Source of the DNA: CAZOKZ01 sp964580585
Lineage (GTDB): Bacteria; Sumerlaeota; Sumerlaeia; SLMS01; JAHLLQ01
Assembly (NCBI GenBank): GCA_964580585.1
Contig: CAZOKZ010000114.1
Span: 1-8,101 of the forward strand
Direction of reading: 5' to 3'
Length of the DNA: 8,101 nucleotides
Positions within the stretch are counted from its first letter, which is position 1. Each line of letters opens with the position of its first letter. Position numbers and translations under genes: made by a program. The notes below the pieces were generated by a model, which searched no databases, was not told the origin of the DNA, and was given only the letters and a program-made list of their open reading frames with translations. Shown here piece after piece: positions 1 through 5,754 of the stretch.

Positions 1-2
1 GA

Positions 3-581
3 CCTGATCACGAAGATATTTCAGAACTTAGTCAGAAATACCAAAAGAAAAATTCAAACGATGCATTTCACGCATGGTATCCCGAGTCAGCATTTAAGAT
101 CCCGCGAAGCATCGGCATTCTCATCTGTCAACGCTCAAATGTTTGGTGGGATACAAAATCTCGAAAGGAATTTCTTCGGGTACTTTGGATATTTCTTTTG
201 GCCCTTGTGATTGCAAGTGTTGCAATAGGCATCTATTTGTCATTTTCGACAGGAGAAACTATATTGTTATTGTTTGTTCCAATGTGGCCGCTTTATGATG
301 TCCTGATTAGAGAAATCAAAACCCAAGTATCGATTTACAAAAGTGGTAATGAATTGCGAGATAGTATAACCCAACATTGTCACACCATAGATGGTTCTAA
401 AGACCCAGAATCCATTGATGATGAACAATTGCGTATTATTCAAGACAAAATACTTAAAAGACGCATGACTTCAAACATCATTCCCAATATTTTGTATAAG
501 TATAACCGAGACGAGTATGAATCGCAGATGCAAGAGGCTGCCGCTGAAATCGCTAAACCGTTTTTAGTAAATGGTCAGTAA
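3..581 (+). CDS. S-4TM family putative pore-forming effector, 5' end missing
   Basis: The frame is open from the first bases of the window, so this is the C-terminal 192 codons of a longer gene. An internal TTG at 198 is not a credible start. Visible family features in order are a WYP motif, then ICQRSN followed by WWD about three residues on, then two hydrophobic segments (around FLRVLWIFLLALVIASVAIG and ILLLFVPMWPLYDVLI). The C-terminal soluble helix contains IQDKI, an R-rich patch, a proline, and a Y...R...E...M pattern. I recognise this as the S-4TM (SMODS-associated 4TM) pattern. Family members have four membrane helices, so the first pair should lie upstream. In known systems the protein sits beside a SMODS/CD-NTase and is thought to open membrane pores when a cyclic nucleotide signal is made during phage infection. 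The gene is visibly more AT-rich than its right-hand neighbours. The family call rests on remembered motifs, not a search. Confidence 0.78.
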   Translation, partial: PDHEDISELSQKYQKKNSNDAFHAWYPESAFKIPRSIGILICQRSNVWWDTKSRKEFLRVLWIFLLALVIASVAIGIYLSFSTGETILLLFVPMWPLYDVLIREIKTQVSIYKSGNELRDSITQHCHTIDGSKDPESIDDEQLRIIQDKILKRRMTSNIIPNILYKYNRDEYESQMQEAAAEIAKPFLVNGQ

Positions 582-610
582 GGGATTGATGACTACAAGG
601 AACTGTGTGA

Positions 611-635
611 CAAATGTTTCAAATTGTAACATTTG
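611..635. repeat. inverted repeat (8-bp arms)
   Basis: CAAATGTT (611-618) is perfectly complementary to AACATTTG (628-635), with a 9-nt loop. It lies 30 bp after the effector stop codon. No T-tract follows on the plus strand, so it is a transcript-end hairpin or protein site at best, not a classical terminator. Confidence 0.5.
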
Positions 636-654
636 AGCCGTCGCCCCGGACGGG

Positions 655-702
655 AAAAAGAAGCGGGGCGGCGTCGGCCATGGTACACTACACGCCGCCC
701 CG
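655..702 (-). terminator. putative Rho-independent terminator, minus strand
   Basis: CGGGGCGGCGT (664-674) pairs perfectly over 11 bp with ACGCCGCCCCG (692-702), with a 17-nt loop. Read on the minus strand, the stem is followed by CTTCTTTTTCCC (663 down to 652). This is the second minus-strand terminator-like hairpin after the TPR regulator gene. CGCCCCG at 642-648 can compete for the 664-670 arm, giving alternative folds. Confidence 0.5.
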
Positions 703-772
703 GATTTCATGAGCCGGGAAAAAACGGGAAAGCCCGCAAGGTGGCAGGGCGGAGTGGATCGGCTCACGGCGG

Positions 773-797
773 GCAGGAATCGGGGGATGATTCCTGC
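773..797. repeat. inverted repeat (9-bp arms)
   Basis: GCAGGAATC (773-781) is perfectly complementary to GATTCCTGC (789-797), with a 7-nt loop. There is no T-tract on either side. It lies between the two minus-strand terminator-like hairpins. Confidence 0.5.
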
Positions 798-819
798 GGG
801 TGAGCGTGGATAGGAATGG

Positions 820-847
820 CGGCGCGGGGCAACGGGAATCCGCGCCG
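820..847. repeat. inverted repeat (8-bp arms)
   Basis: CGGCGCGG (820-827) is perfectly complementary to CCGCGCCG (840-847), with a 12-nt loop. It is part of the same hairpin series and has no obvious T-tract. Confidence 0.45.
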
Positions 848-879
848 ATGTGGTGTGTTTGGGTTTGTTGTTAGTTGGT

Positions 880-926
880 AAAAATAACCCGCCCCCCCAG
901 GCATGAGGAATTTGGCCTGGGGGCGG
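880..926 (-). terminator. Rho-independent terminator for the wHTH-TPR regulator gene
   Basis: CCCCCAGGC (894-902) pairs with GCCTGGGGG (915-923). The stem extends by three more pairs if two Cs are bulged. On the minus strand it is followed by GGGTTATTTTTACC (890 down to 877). It lies about 90 bp downstream of the stop codon of the minus-strand regulator gene, a plausible place for its transcript to end. Confidence 0.6.
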
Positions 927-1017
927 TATGATTGGATTGTGTGGCAGTGGTTCAAAAAACAGAAGTGAGGACACGAACGCCTCGATAATCTTGCGCTAGG
1001 CAGGATATAAAATGGCG

Positions 1018-2151
1018 TTAGGATTTCAGCGCGACTTCATAACGTTTTGCCAATTCGCGCAATTGGCGAACTTGGTTGGGCAGTTGAAATCGCTCGGCTT
1101 CCCGCATGGCGGCTTGCAGCAGGTTGTCGCCTTCGGGACGAACGTTTTGTGTGAGTAGGTTTTCTGCCGCCACACCCAAACTCATGATACGCGCGATGAT
1201 ATGTTCGCTGGGCTGGGAAGATAGCAGTTGAGTGATTTGCTTCGGCGATTGCTTGCCCGCCAGTCTTGTTTCTTCTATTTGCGCGATGCGCAATCCTTCA
1301 GTGTTGTTTGATTTTTCCGCGAATACCTTGCTCTGCCGGATGGCCCACTGGGCTTTTTGCGTTTCACCCAAATGGCGCAGGGTGCCTGCCAACCCGCGAT
1401 ATGCGCCAACCAAATGAAAGTGCGCTTTGGGCGATTCCCAGGCGTTGAGAAAATCAATTTCCTGCTCGAAATAGATTTGAGCGTCCTGATAATGACCTTC
1501 GATATGATAGGTGCCCGCAATTTGATCGAGCAGATAAGCCACGTCGTCATACAGCCGATGACGTTGAGCAATCTTGAGCGCGGTTTGCGCCATGGCGCGG
1601 GCTTGCCCGGTATTGCCCCGGTTTTTGTTGATAGTTGCCAAAATACGGTACGCGGTCACTTGTTGTGCCGGGTCTTTCACGGCGGACGGATCGCCCAGGC
1701 GTTGGCGAATCAAATCAATGACTGCCGGGATGTAAAATCCATACTGGGCAATCAGGTCATAGGTTTTCAGTTCAAGGGGGTCGAGGGTAGGCATGGTGAT
1801 GGATGACAAACGCGGCGGGGTGGTGAGTTTTTCCACCGCCGCGTCCCGGCTGGGCACAAAGACCGGAAACGCCGGAATTAAACGATATGGGCCACGGGTG
1901 ATTTTGCCGTATTCTATAAGGTGAAACCAGGGTTGGCCGTCGTAGCGCGAGATTTCTTTCCCGACACTTTGCGGTTGTTGCCGCCACAAATAGACACGCT
2001 GGGCAATTTCTTCGCGCTCCACCCACCCGTCGGTGCCGTCGGTACGGCGAAGCGCCAGATATGCCAACAGCCAAAATTGTTTAGGCGTTAGCGACTGACC
2101 GCCGGATGTACATTTTTGAGTAGTGAGATCAAAAGAAAGCTGAGTTTCCAT
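1018..2151 (-). CDS. winged-helix DNA-binding protein with TPR-like C-terminal domain
   Basis: This 377-residue protein is a likely transcription regulator. Residues about 5-95 read like an OmpR/PhoB or SARP-type winged helix. They contain a strand, then LTPKQFWLLAYLAL, a recognition region around WVEREEIAQRVYLWRQ...SVGKEISRY, and a C-terminal hairpin ending GPYRL. Residues about 165-375 are helical repeats of TPR type, for example around 167-198 (A-Y-R-I-L-A ... A-R-A-M-A), 200-237 and 243-284 (G-L-A-G-T-L-R-H-L-G). There are no receiver-domain or membrane segments, so it is probably a one-component cytoplasmic regulator that senses a protein or peptide through the TPRs. The ATG at 2149-2151 fits the start of the winged-helix domain, although the Shine-Dalgarno site is weak. 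It is divergent from the small membrane protein gene at 2256, a plausible target. The target and ligand are unknown. Confidence 0.72.
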   Translation of the reverse strand: METQLSFDLTTQKCTSGGQSLTPKQFWLLAYLALRRTDGTDGWVEREEIAQRVYLWRQQPQSVGKEISRYDGQPWFHLIEYGKITRGPYRLIPAFPVFVPSRDAAVEKLTTPPRLSSITMPTLDPLELKTYDLIAQYGFYIPAVIDLIRQRLGDPSAVKDPAQQVTAYRILATINKNRGNTGQARAMAQTALKIAQRHRLYDDVAYLLDQIAGTYHIEGHYQDAQIYFEQEIDFLNAWESPKAHFHLVGAYRGLAGTLRHLGETQKAQWAIRQSKVFAEKSNNTEGLRIAQIEETRLAGKQSPKQITQLLSSQPSEHIIARIMSLGVAAENLLTQNVRPEGDNLLQAAMREAERFQLPNQVRQLRELAKRYEVALKS

Positions 2152-2186
2152 GGCTTAACGCCGGTTTGTGAATTGTGTGAAACATT

Positions 2187-2214
2187 TTGACCAAACAGCC
2201 AACCATGCTATGAT
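2187..2214 (+). promoter_or_regulatory. sigma70-type promoter with extended -10
   Basis: TTGACC (2187-2192) and TATGAT (2209-2214) are separated by 16 bp. A TG lies one base before the -10 (TGc at 2206-2208), making an extended -10. Transcription should start near 2220, about 20 nt before the Shine-Dalgarno site of the small gene at 2256. A direct repeat of TTGTG (2166-2170 and 2173-2177) lies just upstream and could be part of an operator in this divergent region. Confidence 0.65.
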
Positions 2215-2255
2215 GAGCCATCTCTTGTTGCACACGCAAGGAGGCAGTCACGGTC

Positions 2256-2426
2256 ATGGCAAAATCAACATTCAAATTACAAGCGGTTCGCCTCACGCAT
2301 CGCACCTCGCACAAGGCCGGTATTTTAATGCTGGTGGTGGCAGTTGCGTTGCTTGGCGCGGTATGGTCGGCAACCAACCGTCAATCGGTCGAGATGCTGT
2401 TTACTTTTTCCATTGTAACGAAATAG
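2256..2426 (+). CDS. small single-pass membrane protein, hypothetical (56 aa)
   Basis: This short gene is supported by its signals rather than by homology. It has AAGGAGG at 2238-2244, 11 nt before the ATG, and the strong extended -10 promoter just upstream. The product has a basic N-terminal part (residues 1-20, several K, R and H), then one hydrophobic segment of about 18 residues (AGILMLVVAVALLGAVWSA), then a short polar tail ending in FSIVTK. The positive-inside rule suggests that the N-terminus stays in the cytoplasm. The stop is TAG at 2424-2426. A second very short frame follows at 2434-2466 (MSTRLWSYSF, preceded by GCGAGG), and both could be the remains of a longer operon. It lies divergent from the wHTH-TPR regulator and convergent with the XRE array. 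I do not recognise a family. Confidence 0.5.
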   Translation: MAKSTFKLQAVRLTHRTSHKAGILMLVVAVALLGAVWSATNRQSVEMLFTFSIVTK

Positions 2427-2475
2427 CGAGGTTATGTCTACGCGGTTGTGGTCATATTCTTTTTAACGCGCGAGA

Positions 2476-2712
2476 TTATTTTTTGCCTTCCAGCGACTTA
2501 AGAAGATCGGTGAGGCGGCATCCAAGGGAATGCGCTAGCCGGAGCGCCACGTCGAGGGTGGGGCGGCGCTGACCGCTTTCGAGCAGGGAGAGGTACGAGC
2601 GGTCGATGCCTGCCATTTTGGCGAGCTTCTCCTGGGATAGGCCCTGCTCGTGCCGAAGCTCGACGAATTGCGCGATGACCTGATCGACGATTTTTTCCGA
2701 GTCATTTTTCAT
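2476..2712 (-). CDS. XRE-family helix-turn-helix regulator 1 (78 aa)
   Basis: This is a single Cro/CI-type HTH domain filling nearly the whole 78-residue protein. The HTH core reads LRHEQGLSQEKLAKMAGIDR, followed by SYLSLLESGQRRPTLDVALRLAHSLG, with the typical S-Q, E-x-G and P-T-L positions. The ATG at 2710-2712 is chosen because an upstream extension would run through the palindromic promoter region and lacks family similarity. The Shine-Dalgarno site is poor. It is the last and most divergent of three tandem XRE genes of equal length, separated from XRE 2 by 76 bp. It probably acts as a DNA-binding dimer. The target is not known, but the dyads directly upstream suggest autoregulation. Confidence 0.85.
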   Translation of the reverse strand: MKNDSEKIVDQVIAQFVELRHEQGLSQEKLAKMAGIDRSYLSLLESGQRRPTLDVALRLAHSLGCRLTDLLKSLEGKK

Positions 2713-2713
2713 A

Positions 2714-2763
2714 CCCCGTAGCGTATCGGGGTTGACATGCCAAGTAAACGTGACTAAAGTCAC
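2714..2763. promoter_or_regulatory. dyads upstream of XRE gene 1 (candidate operators)
   Basis: Two symmetric sites lie in the 76-bp gap before XRE gene 1. CCCCG (2714-2718) mirrors CGGGG (2727-2731), almost touching the start codon. GTGACT (2750-2755) mirrors AGTCAC (2758-2763) with a 2-bp centre. The second has the size and symmetry expected of a Cro/CI-type operator. A TTGACA at 2732-2737 is on the plus strand and has no gene to drive. Confidence 0.45.
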
Positions 2764-2788
2764 AACGAAGTTTGAGAAGCGTTCGGGC

Positions 2789-3025
2789 TCAGTACCCAGC
2801 CTGCCGCAGAATTGCCGAAGCGTCGGTTTCCAGGGCCTCGGCAATGCGAATCAGGCAAAACACGGTCAGGTTGACTTGGCCGCGTTCGACGCGACCGATC
2901 CAGTTGCGGTGGAAGCGCGTGAGAGCGGCGAGTTCGGTTTGCGAGATGGCTTTTTGCTCGCGCAAGTCCCGAATTTTGGCCCCGAGTTTGACGGCATAGT
3001 CGTTGGCACTGCTTGAGTTGGGCAT
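2789..3025 (-). CDS. XRE-family helix-turn-helix regulator 2 (78 aa)
   Basis: This is a single XRE domain. The visible core is LGAKIRDLREQKAISQTELA, then TRFHRNWIGRVERGQVNLT, then LIRIAEALETDASAILRQAG. The ATG at 3023-3025 has a GGAGAA site 8 nt upstream, on the same pattern as XRE gene 3. The protein is clearly paralogous to XRE 3: both share MP-SS at the N-terminus, V-x-LG, IRD-R, SQ-ELA, HRN-IG, N-x-T, LIR-x-AE and a C-terminal AG. The HRN recognition-helix segment is shared, so XRE 2 and XRE 3 probably bind related DNA sites. They could cross-regulate or form heterodimers. Confidence 0.87.
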   Translation of the reverse strand: MPNSSSANDYAVKLGAKIRDLREQKAISQTELAALTRFHRNWIGRVERGQVNLTVFCLIRIAEALETDASAILRQAGY

Positions 3026-3051
3026 CGGTGTTCTCCGGTTTCCGAGAAATT

Positions 3052-3102
3052 AAGAACACGATAGTGTGCAATTTGGCTTGCGTGAAGAACATTATGCTGT
3101 TC
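3052..3102. promoter_or_regulatory. regulatory region upstream of XRE gene 2, shared with XRE gene 3
   Basis: The stretch from AAGAACAC (3052-3059) through ATAGTG (3061-3066), GCTTGCGT (3076-3083) and AGAAC (3086-3090) recurs in the same order and spacing upstream of XRE gene 3, with a 1-bp indel. It is followed by a dyad GAACA (3087-3091) / TGTTC (3098-3102). A longer dyad, GTGTTCT (3028-3034) / AGAACAC (3053-3059), flanks the Shine-Dalgarno region. It probably combines promoter and operator. Confidence 0.5.
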
Positions 3103-3143
3103 AGTATATGTGCAGGCGAACACGGAAGGAGGCTGGCGGCCTC

Positions 3144-3380
3144 TCACAGCCCAGCGTCGATGAGCAGTTGAGAGGAAGTTGTGTCGAGTCCTTCGGCGAC
3201 GCGAATCAGGCTCAGGATGGTGATGTTGCGTTCGGCGCGTTCGATGCCGCCGATGTAGTTGCGGTGGAGTTTGGTGCGGCCCGCCAGTTCGTCCTGGGAA
3301 ACTCCAAGGGCTTTACGGCGGTCTCGGATGACATGGCCGAGGCGGACCATGCTGTCGGGCTTTTTCGGGCTGCTGGGCAT
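3144..3380 (-). CDS. XRE-family helix-turn-helix regulator 3 (78 aa)
   Basis: This is a single XRE domain. The core reads LGHVIRDRRKALGVSQDELA, then TKLHRNYIGGIERAERNIT, then LIRVAEGLDTTSSQLLIDAG. An in-frame ATG at 3414-3416 would add 12 residues. The ATG at 3378-3380 is preferred because GGAGAA lies 7 nt upstream and because it gives the same MP-SS start and the same 78-residue length as XRE 2. It is the first gene of the minus-strand array and divergent from the lipoprotein operon, with which it shares a 124-bp control region. Its likely role is autorepression plus control of the divergent operon; the latter is inference. Confidence 0.87.
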   Translation of the reverse strand: MPSSPKKPDSMVRLGHVIRDRRKALGVSQDELAGRTKLHRNYIGGIERAERNITILSLIRVAEGLDTTSSQLLIDAGL

Positions 3381-3404
3381 GAGCGTTCTCCAATTTTTTG
3401 ATCG

Positions 3405-3455
3405 AAGAACACTCATAGTGGTTATTTTTGCTTGCGTATAGAACGCTATGAGTGT
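3405..3455. promoter_or_regulatory. divergent control region with 10-bp inverted repeat
   Basis: ACACTCATAG (3409-3418) and CTATGAGTGT (3446-3455) are perfect inverted repeats 27 bp apart. Between them lies GCTTGCGT (3430-3437), the core also found upstream of XRE gene 2. The AAGAACAC start (3405-3412) and the AGAAC at 3440-3444 also match that region. The pair of arms sits between XRE gene 3 and the lipoprotein gene, so a protein bound to both could control both directions. I could not place -35 and -10 boxes with confidence. Confidence 0.5.
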
Positions 3456-3504
3456 GATTTTGCTCCGGTAGTGACGACAAACTTCTTTTTTTATGGAGGC
3501 CGAG

Positions 3505-4650
3505 ATGAACGGGAAGTTCTCGGTTGTGGGTAGAGCTTATGCTTTTACCAGCCTGTTGATCACGTTGTTGGCTGTTGGCTGCACGCAGCAACCACCTGCC
3601 AAAAAGACGGCTGCTGAGAAGGCCGCGAGTCATTCGCTGGCGCCTGCACCAACGCTAACGCAGAGCCCAGTGCCGGAACCGACTCAAACCCCGACGGAAA
3701 CGAAAGCGGTTCCAGCCAAGAAGCAAAAGCGCCCCGAGATTTTTACGGCCAAGTATTTCGGCACTGAAGTCGTAAGAGGGTATAGTTCATATCACAAGCC
3801 AACGATCTACGCCGTGTTGTTGCCGCAAGACGGTGAGGCGTATCCACTCCTGGAAAAACACCCGGAGCACTTGCGAATTTGTATTCGACTCACCGATGAA
3901 GTGCTCGACAACTTGGATTTGGAAAAAACTGTTAAAGACGGCAAAATCTATTCTCTAAGCAAAAACGTCGATATTCAGTATGCTGAAATTGAAAGTTTTG
4001 ATGGTTACCATGAGACGTTGACTGGCCTGGACCCGTATGATTTGGAAGCCGAGCGCGAAACGATAGTCGCCAAAATCAAAGAATACCGGAGAAGTGTAGT
4101 TGAAGAAGCACGTCGGGCGTACAAACCTATGGTGCTCAAAGCATATTTTGCCGTGCGCGAATCGAATTACAATCTCAAAGAGCGCACACTAACCTTCCGC
4201 TTGGCGGTTCCCGAACCAGATAGAACAAGATACTATGTTGATAACCTTGGCACGGGACATTATTGGTATGAAAGCGAGGAAGGTGGACACTATCTTTGCA
4301 CCGTTCAATGCAGCCTGCCGCTTGATCGCGCTAAAGCATTTTTTGCACAAGGTGTCGAACAAGATGGGGACACGCTTCGCGTTGGCTTTGTTGACATCAT
4401 ATTCAATCCAAATCAACATTTGCTTTTTCAAAATGATCGAATGTTTGAATGGCCGTTGATACAGTTTCCTGGTTTTCATGGATTCGTCATTGCGATGGAC
4501 GATTTTGAAAAAGGAGCCAAGAAACGAGGTACGCCAACGGTCGATCAGATTATCAATCAAAGCTCGATTGAAGATTTCATCATTATGGTAACGCCCAGTA
4601 AATTCTTCGACGAATCGGAAGAGCAGCCGAAAACCGAGAGCGGTTCGTGA
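3505..4650 (+). CDS. hypothetical lipoprotein (381 aa)
   Basis: A typical lipoprotein signal starts the protein: basic N-region (K4, R10), hydrophobic stretch (about residues 13-24), and LLAVGC with the acylated cysteine at residue 26. The ATG at 3505 is chosen because GGAGG (3495-3499) lies 5 nt before it. An ATG at 3493 would overlap that site. Residues about 28-78 form a Pro/Thr/Ala/Lys-rich linker that should hold the domain away from the membrane. The rest, about 300 residues, is a mixed alpha/beta domain with a charged helix near residues 180-215. The tail is polar and acidic. I do not recognise the domain. It leads an operon with two membrane proteins (27-bp gap to the next gene), so it may be the surface-exposed part of a membrane complex. 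Confidence 0.75.
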   Translation: MNGKFSVVGRAYAFTSLLITLLAVGCTQQPPAKKTAAEKAASHSLAPAPTLTQSPVPEPTQTPTETKAVPAKKQKRPEIFTAKYFGTEVVRGYSSYHKPTIYAVLLPQDGEAYPLLEKHPEHLRICIRLTDEVLDNLDLEKTVKDGKIYSLSKNVDIQYAEIESFDGYHETLTGLDPYDLEAERETIVAKIKEYRRSVVEEARRAYKPMVLKAYFAVRESNYNLKERTLTFRLAVPEPDRTRYYVDNLGTGHYWYESEEGGHYLCTVQCSLPLDRAKAFFAQGVEQDGDTLRVGFVDIIFNPNQHLLFQNDRMFEWPLIQFPGFHGFVIAMDDFEKGAKKRGTPTVDQIINQSSIEDFIIMVTPSKFFDESEEQPKTESGS

Positions 4651-4677
4651 CATACATACTTCAAACTGGAGCAAAAC

Positions 4678-5181
4678 ATGAACACCGAAATTAAAAAGCG
4701 CAGCATCACGTTTGGTGTGGCGGTTGGCCTGTTGAGTTTACTGTGTTCGCCGTTTGTAGGAACGTTGGCGGGGTGCTGTCCCATTGGAGCGCTCATTAAC
4801 ATTGTGCCGGTGGTGTTTTCCGCCCTTTTGGCCGGAGAACTTGCCGCGATGTTTTTGGACTGGAGTCAAATTCCTCACGAACAAGCCATGTCGGCTGGCG
4901 TGCGATGCGGCGCGTTGACCGGGCTAATTGCTTCGGCGATTTCGGCCACCGCGACGTTTCTGATCGCGTTGGTGGTGGGCGGCAGCTTTTGGACAGGCAT
5001 GAGTGCGGAAATTGGCCGCCGTCCCGATGGAAGCACCGACACCGAAGCCATGACCTCTTTAGTGGGGAGTAATATTGGCGGTAATTTGCTCATCGCGGTA
5101 GTGTCGTTATTTCCTGGCGTGATTGCCGGAATTATCGGTGGGGTAATTGGCGCGGCGTTCAAAAAGCCGTCGCGTTCATAA
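4678..5181 (+). CDS. four-TM glycine/alanine-rich membrane protein, hypothetical
   Basis: This 167-residue protein has a short charged start (NTEIKKRS) and about four hydrophobic segments: residues 10-32, 37-60, 75-103 and 137-162. The small-residue content is high (GVIAGIIGGVIGAAF near the end), typical of tightly packed helices, and a basic tail (KKPSRS) follows. CC at residues 32-33 begins the second segment. The ATG has GGAGC 8 nt upstream. It is the second gene of the lipoprotein operon, with 16 bp to the following DUF2085 gene. No family is recognised. Confidence 0.7.
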   Translation: MNTEIKKRSITFGVAVGLLSLLCSPFVGTLAGCCPIGALINIVPVVFSALLAGELAAMFLDWSQIPHEQAMSAGVRCGALTGLIASAISATATFLIALVVGGSFWTGMSAEIGRRPDGSTDTEAMTSLVGSNIGGNLLIAVVSLFPGVIAGIIGGVIGAAFKKPSRS

Positions 5182-5197
5182 GGGCAGGTTCGTACCG

Positions 5198-5725
5198 GTG
5201 AAGGTTGAAAACGGAACATTCGAGTGCATAGCTGGCACGGTAATTCTGGTGTTGTGCAACACACTTTGTTTTGCAATCGCCTTGGAAGTTGCGGCCTTTC
5301 ATCTCTTTAGCCCGTTTGTGGTTATCAACGTTGAGCACCTGCTTGGACCCATTTGCCATCACCTTTTTGAGCGCTCGTTTGATTTCCACGGCGAGCAGTT
5401 TCCGGTGTGTGCGCGTTGCACGGGATTGTATGTGGGGTGGGTAGTGGGAACGCTTTTCAACTTCTTAACCAAGCCATTCGATCTCAATACCGTGCAACGG
5501 CAAAGACTGATGTTCTCGGTGACTGTATGGCTGCTTGCCAATATTTGTGCGTTGCTGGAAAAGTTCGGAATCATGGCAACATCTAACTTAGTGCGGTTTT
5601 TCCTCGGACTCCCCTTGGGAATCGTGCCGGGCTTTTGGTTGTCAAACATCGGGAGAGGACTGTTGGCTGTTTCTCAATCTTGCCAGCACAATACCATCCC
5701 AGCCTGTGGACAACCAGAGGCATGA
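5198..5725 (+). CDS. DUF2085 family membrane protein
   Basis: The family signature is clear: C-H-H (residues 53-55), R-S at 59-60, then G-x-x-x-PVCARCTG (65-76) followed by LYVGWVVG. DUF2085 proteins are small membrane proteins with these conserved Cys/His positions. A metal or redox role has never been settled as far as I know. The start is chosen as GTG at 5198, with AAGGGCAGG at 5180-5188, 9 nt before it. A TTG at 5147 would overlap the previous gene by 35 bp and adds a charged stretch not expected in the family. The protein has 175 residues with hydrophobic segments near 11-45, 76-96, 108-128 and 140-162. It is the third and last gene of the lipoprotein operon. Confidence 0.8.
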   Translation: MKVENGTFECIAGTVILVLCNTLCFAIALEVAAFHLFSPFVVINVEHLLGPICHHLFERSFDFHGEQFPVCARCTGLYVGWVVGTLFNFLTKPFDLNTVQRQRLMFSVTVWLLANICALLEKFGIMATSNLVRFFLGLPLGIVPGFWLSNIGRGLLAVSQSCQHNTIPACGQPEA

Positions 5726-5754
5726 ACTTGCCGTTTTGGCCTCGTTTCGCCACC

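Larger units (their letters stand above)
582..1017. other. gene-free GC-rich region with a series of hairpins
   Basis: This spacer separates two convergent genes and I see no credible gene in it. Its minus-strand open frame is proline-rich and runs straight through strong palindromes. It holds five consecutive inverted repeats (611-635, 664-702, 773-797, 820-847, 892-926). Two of them carry T-tracts on the minus strand. Weaker pairings are also present, such as gagccg at 711-716 with cggctc at 760-765. It may be a terminator cluster, a palindromic repeat nest or a structured RNA. I do not recognise a named element. Confidence 0.6.

Noticed and set aside
611..926. CRISPR array or integron attC sites
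   Set aside because: The hairpins differ in sequence and are not evenly spaced direct repeats, there are no spacers, and no attC core sites or integrase gene were found.
564..974. 136-codon minus-strand open frame
   Set aside because: It is proline-rich without domain character, runs through all five palindromes and has no ribosome binding site. It is best explained by GC-rich sequence lacking stops.
1357..1806. 149-codon plus-strand open frame inside the wHTH-TPR gene
   Set aside because: It lies opposite a recognisable TPR domain and shows no family features, so it is an antisense shadow.
2168..2572. 134-codon plus-strand open frame over the small membrane protein gene
   Set aside because: It has no ribosome site and overlaps the promoter at 2187-2214, the better-signalled small gene in another frame and the end of XRE gene 1.
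2732..2760. plus-strand promoter TTGACA-N17-TAAAGT
   Set aside because: The -35 is perfect, but the -10 is weak and lies inside the palindrome 2750-2763. The only genes downstream for over 700 bp are on the minus strand.
4189..4674. 161-codon minus-strand open frame inside the lipoprotein gene
   Set aside because: It lies antisense to a gene with a lipobox, Shine-Dalgarno site and operon context, and has no supporting signal of its own.
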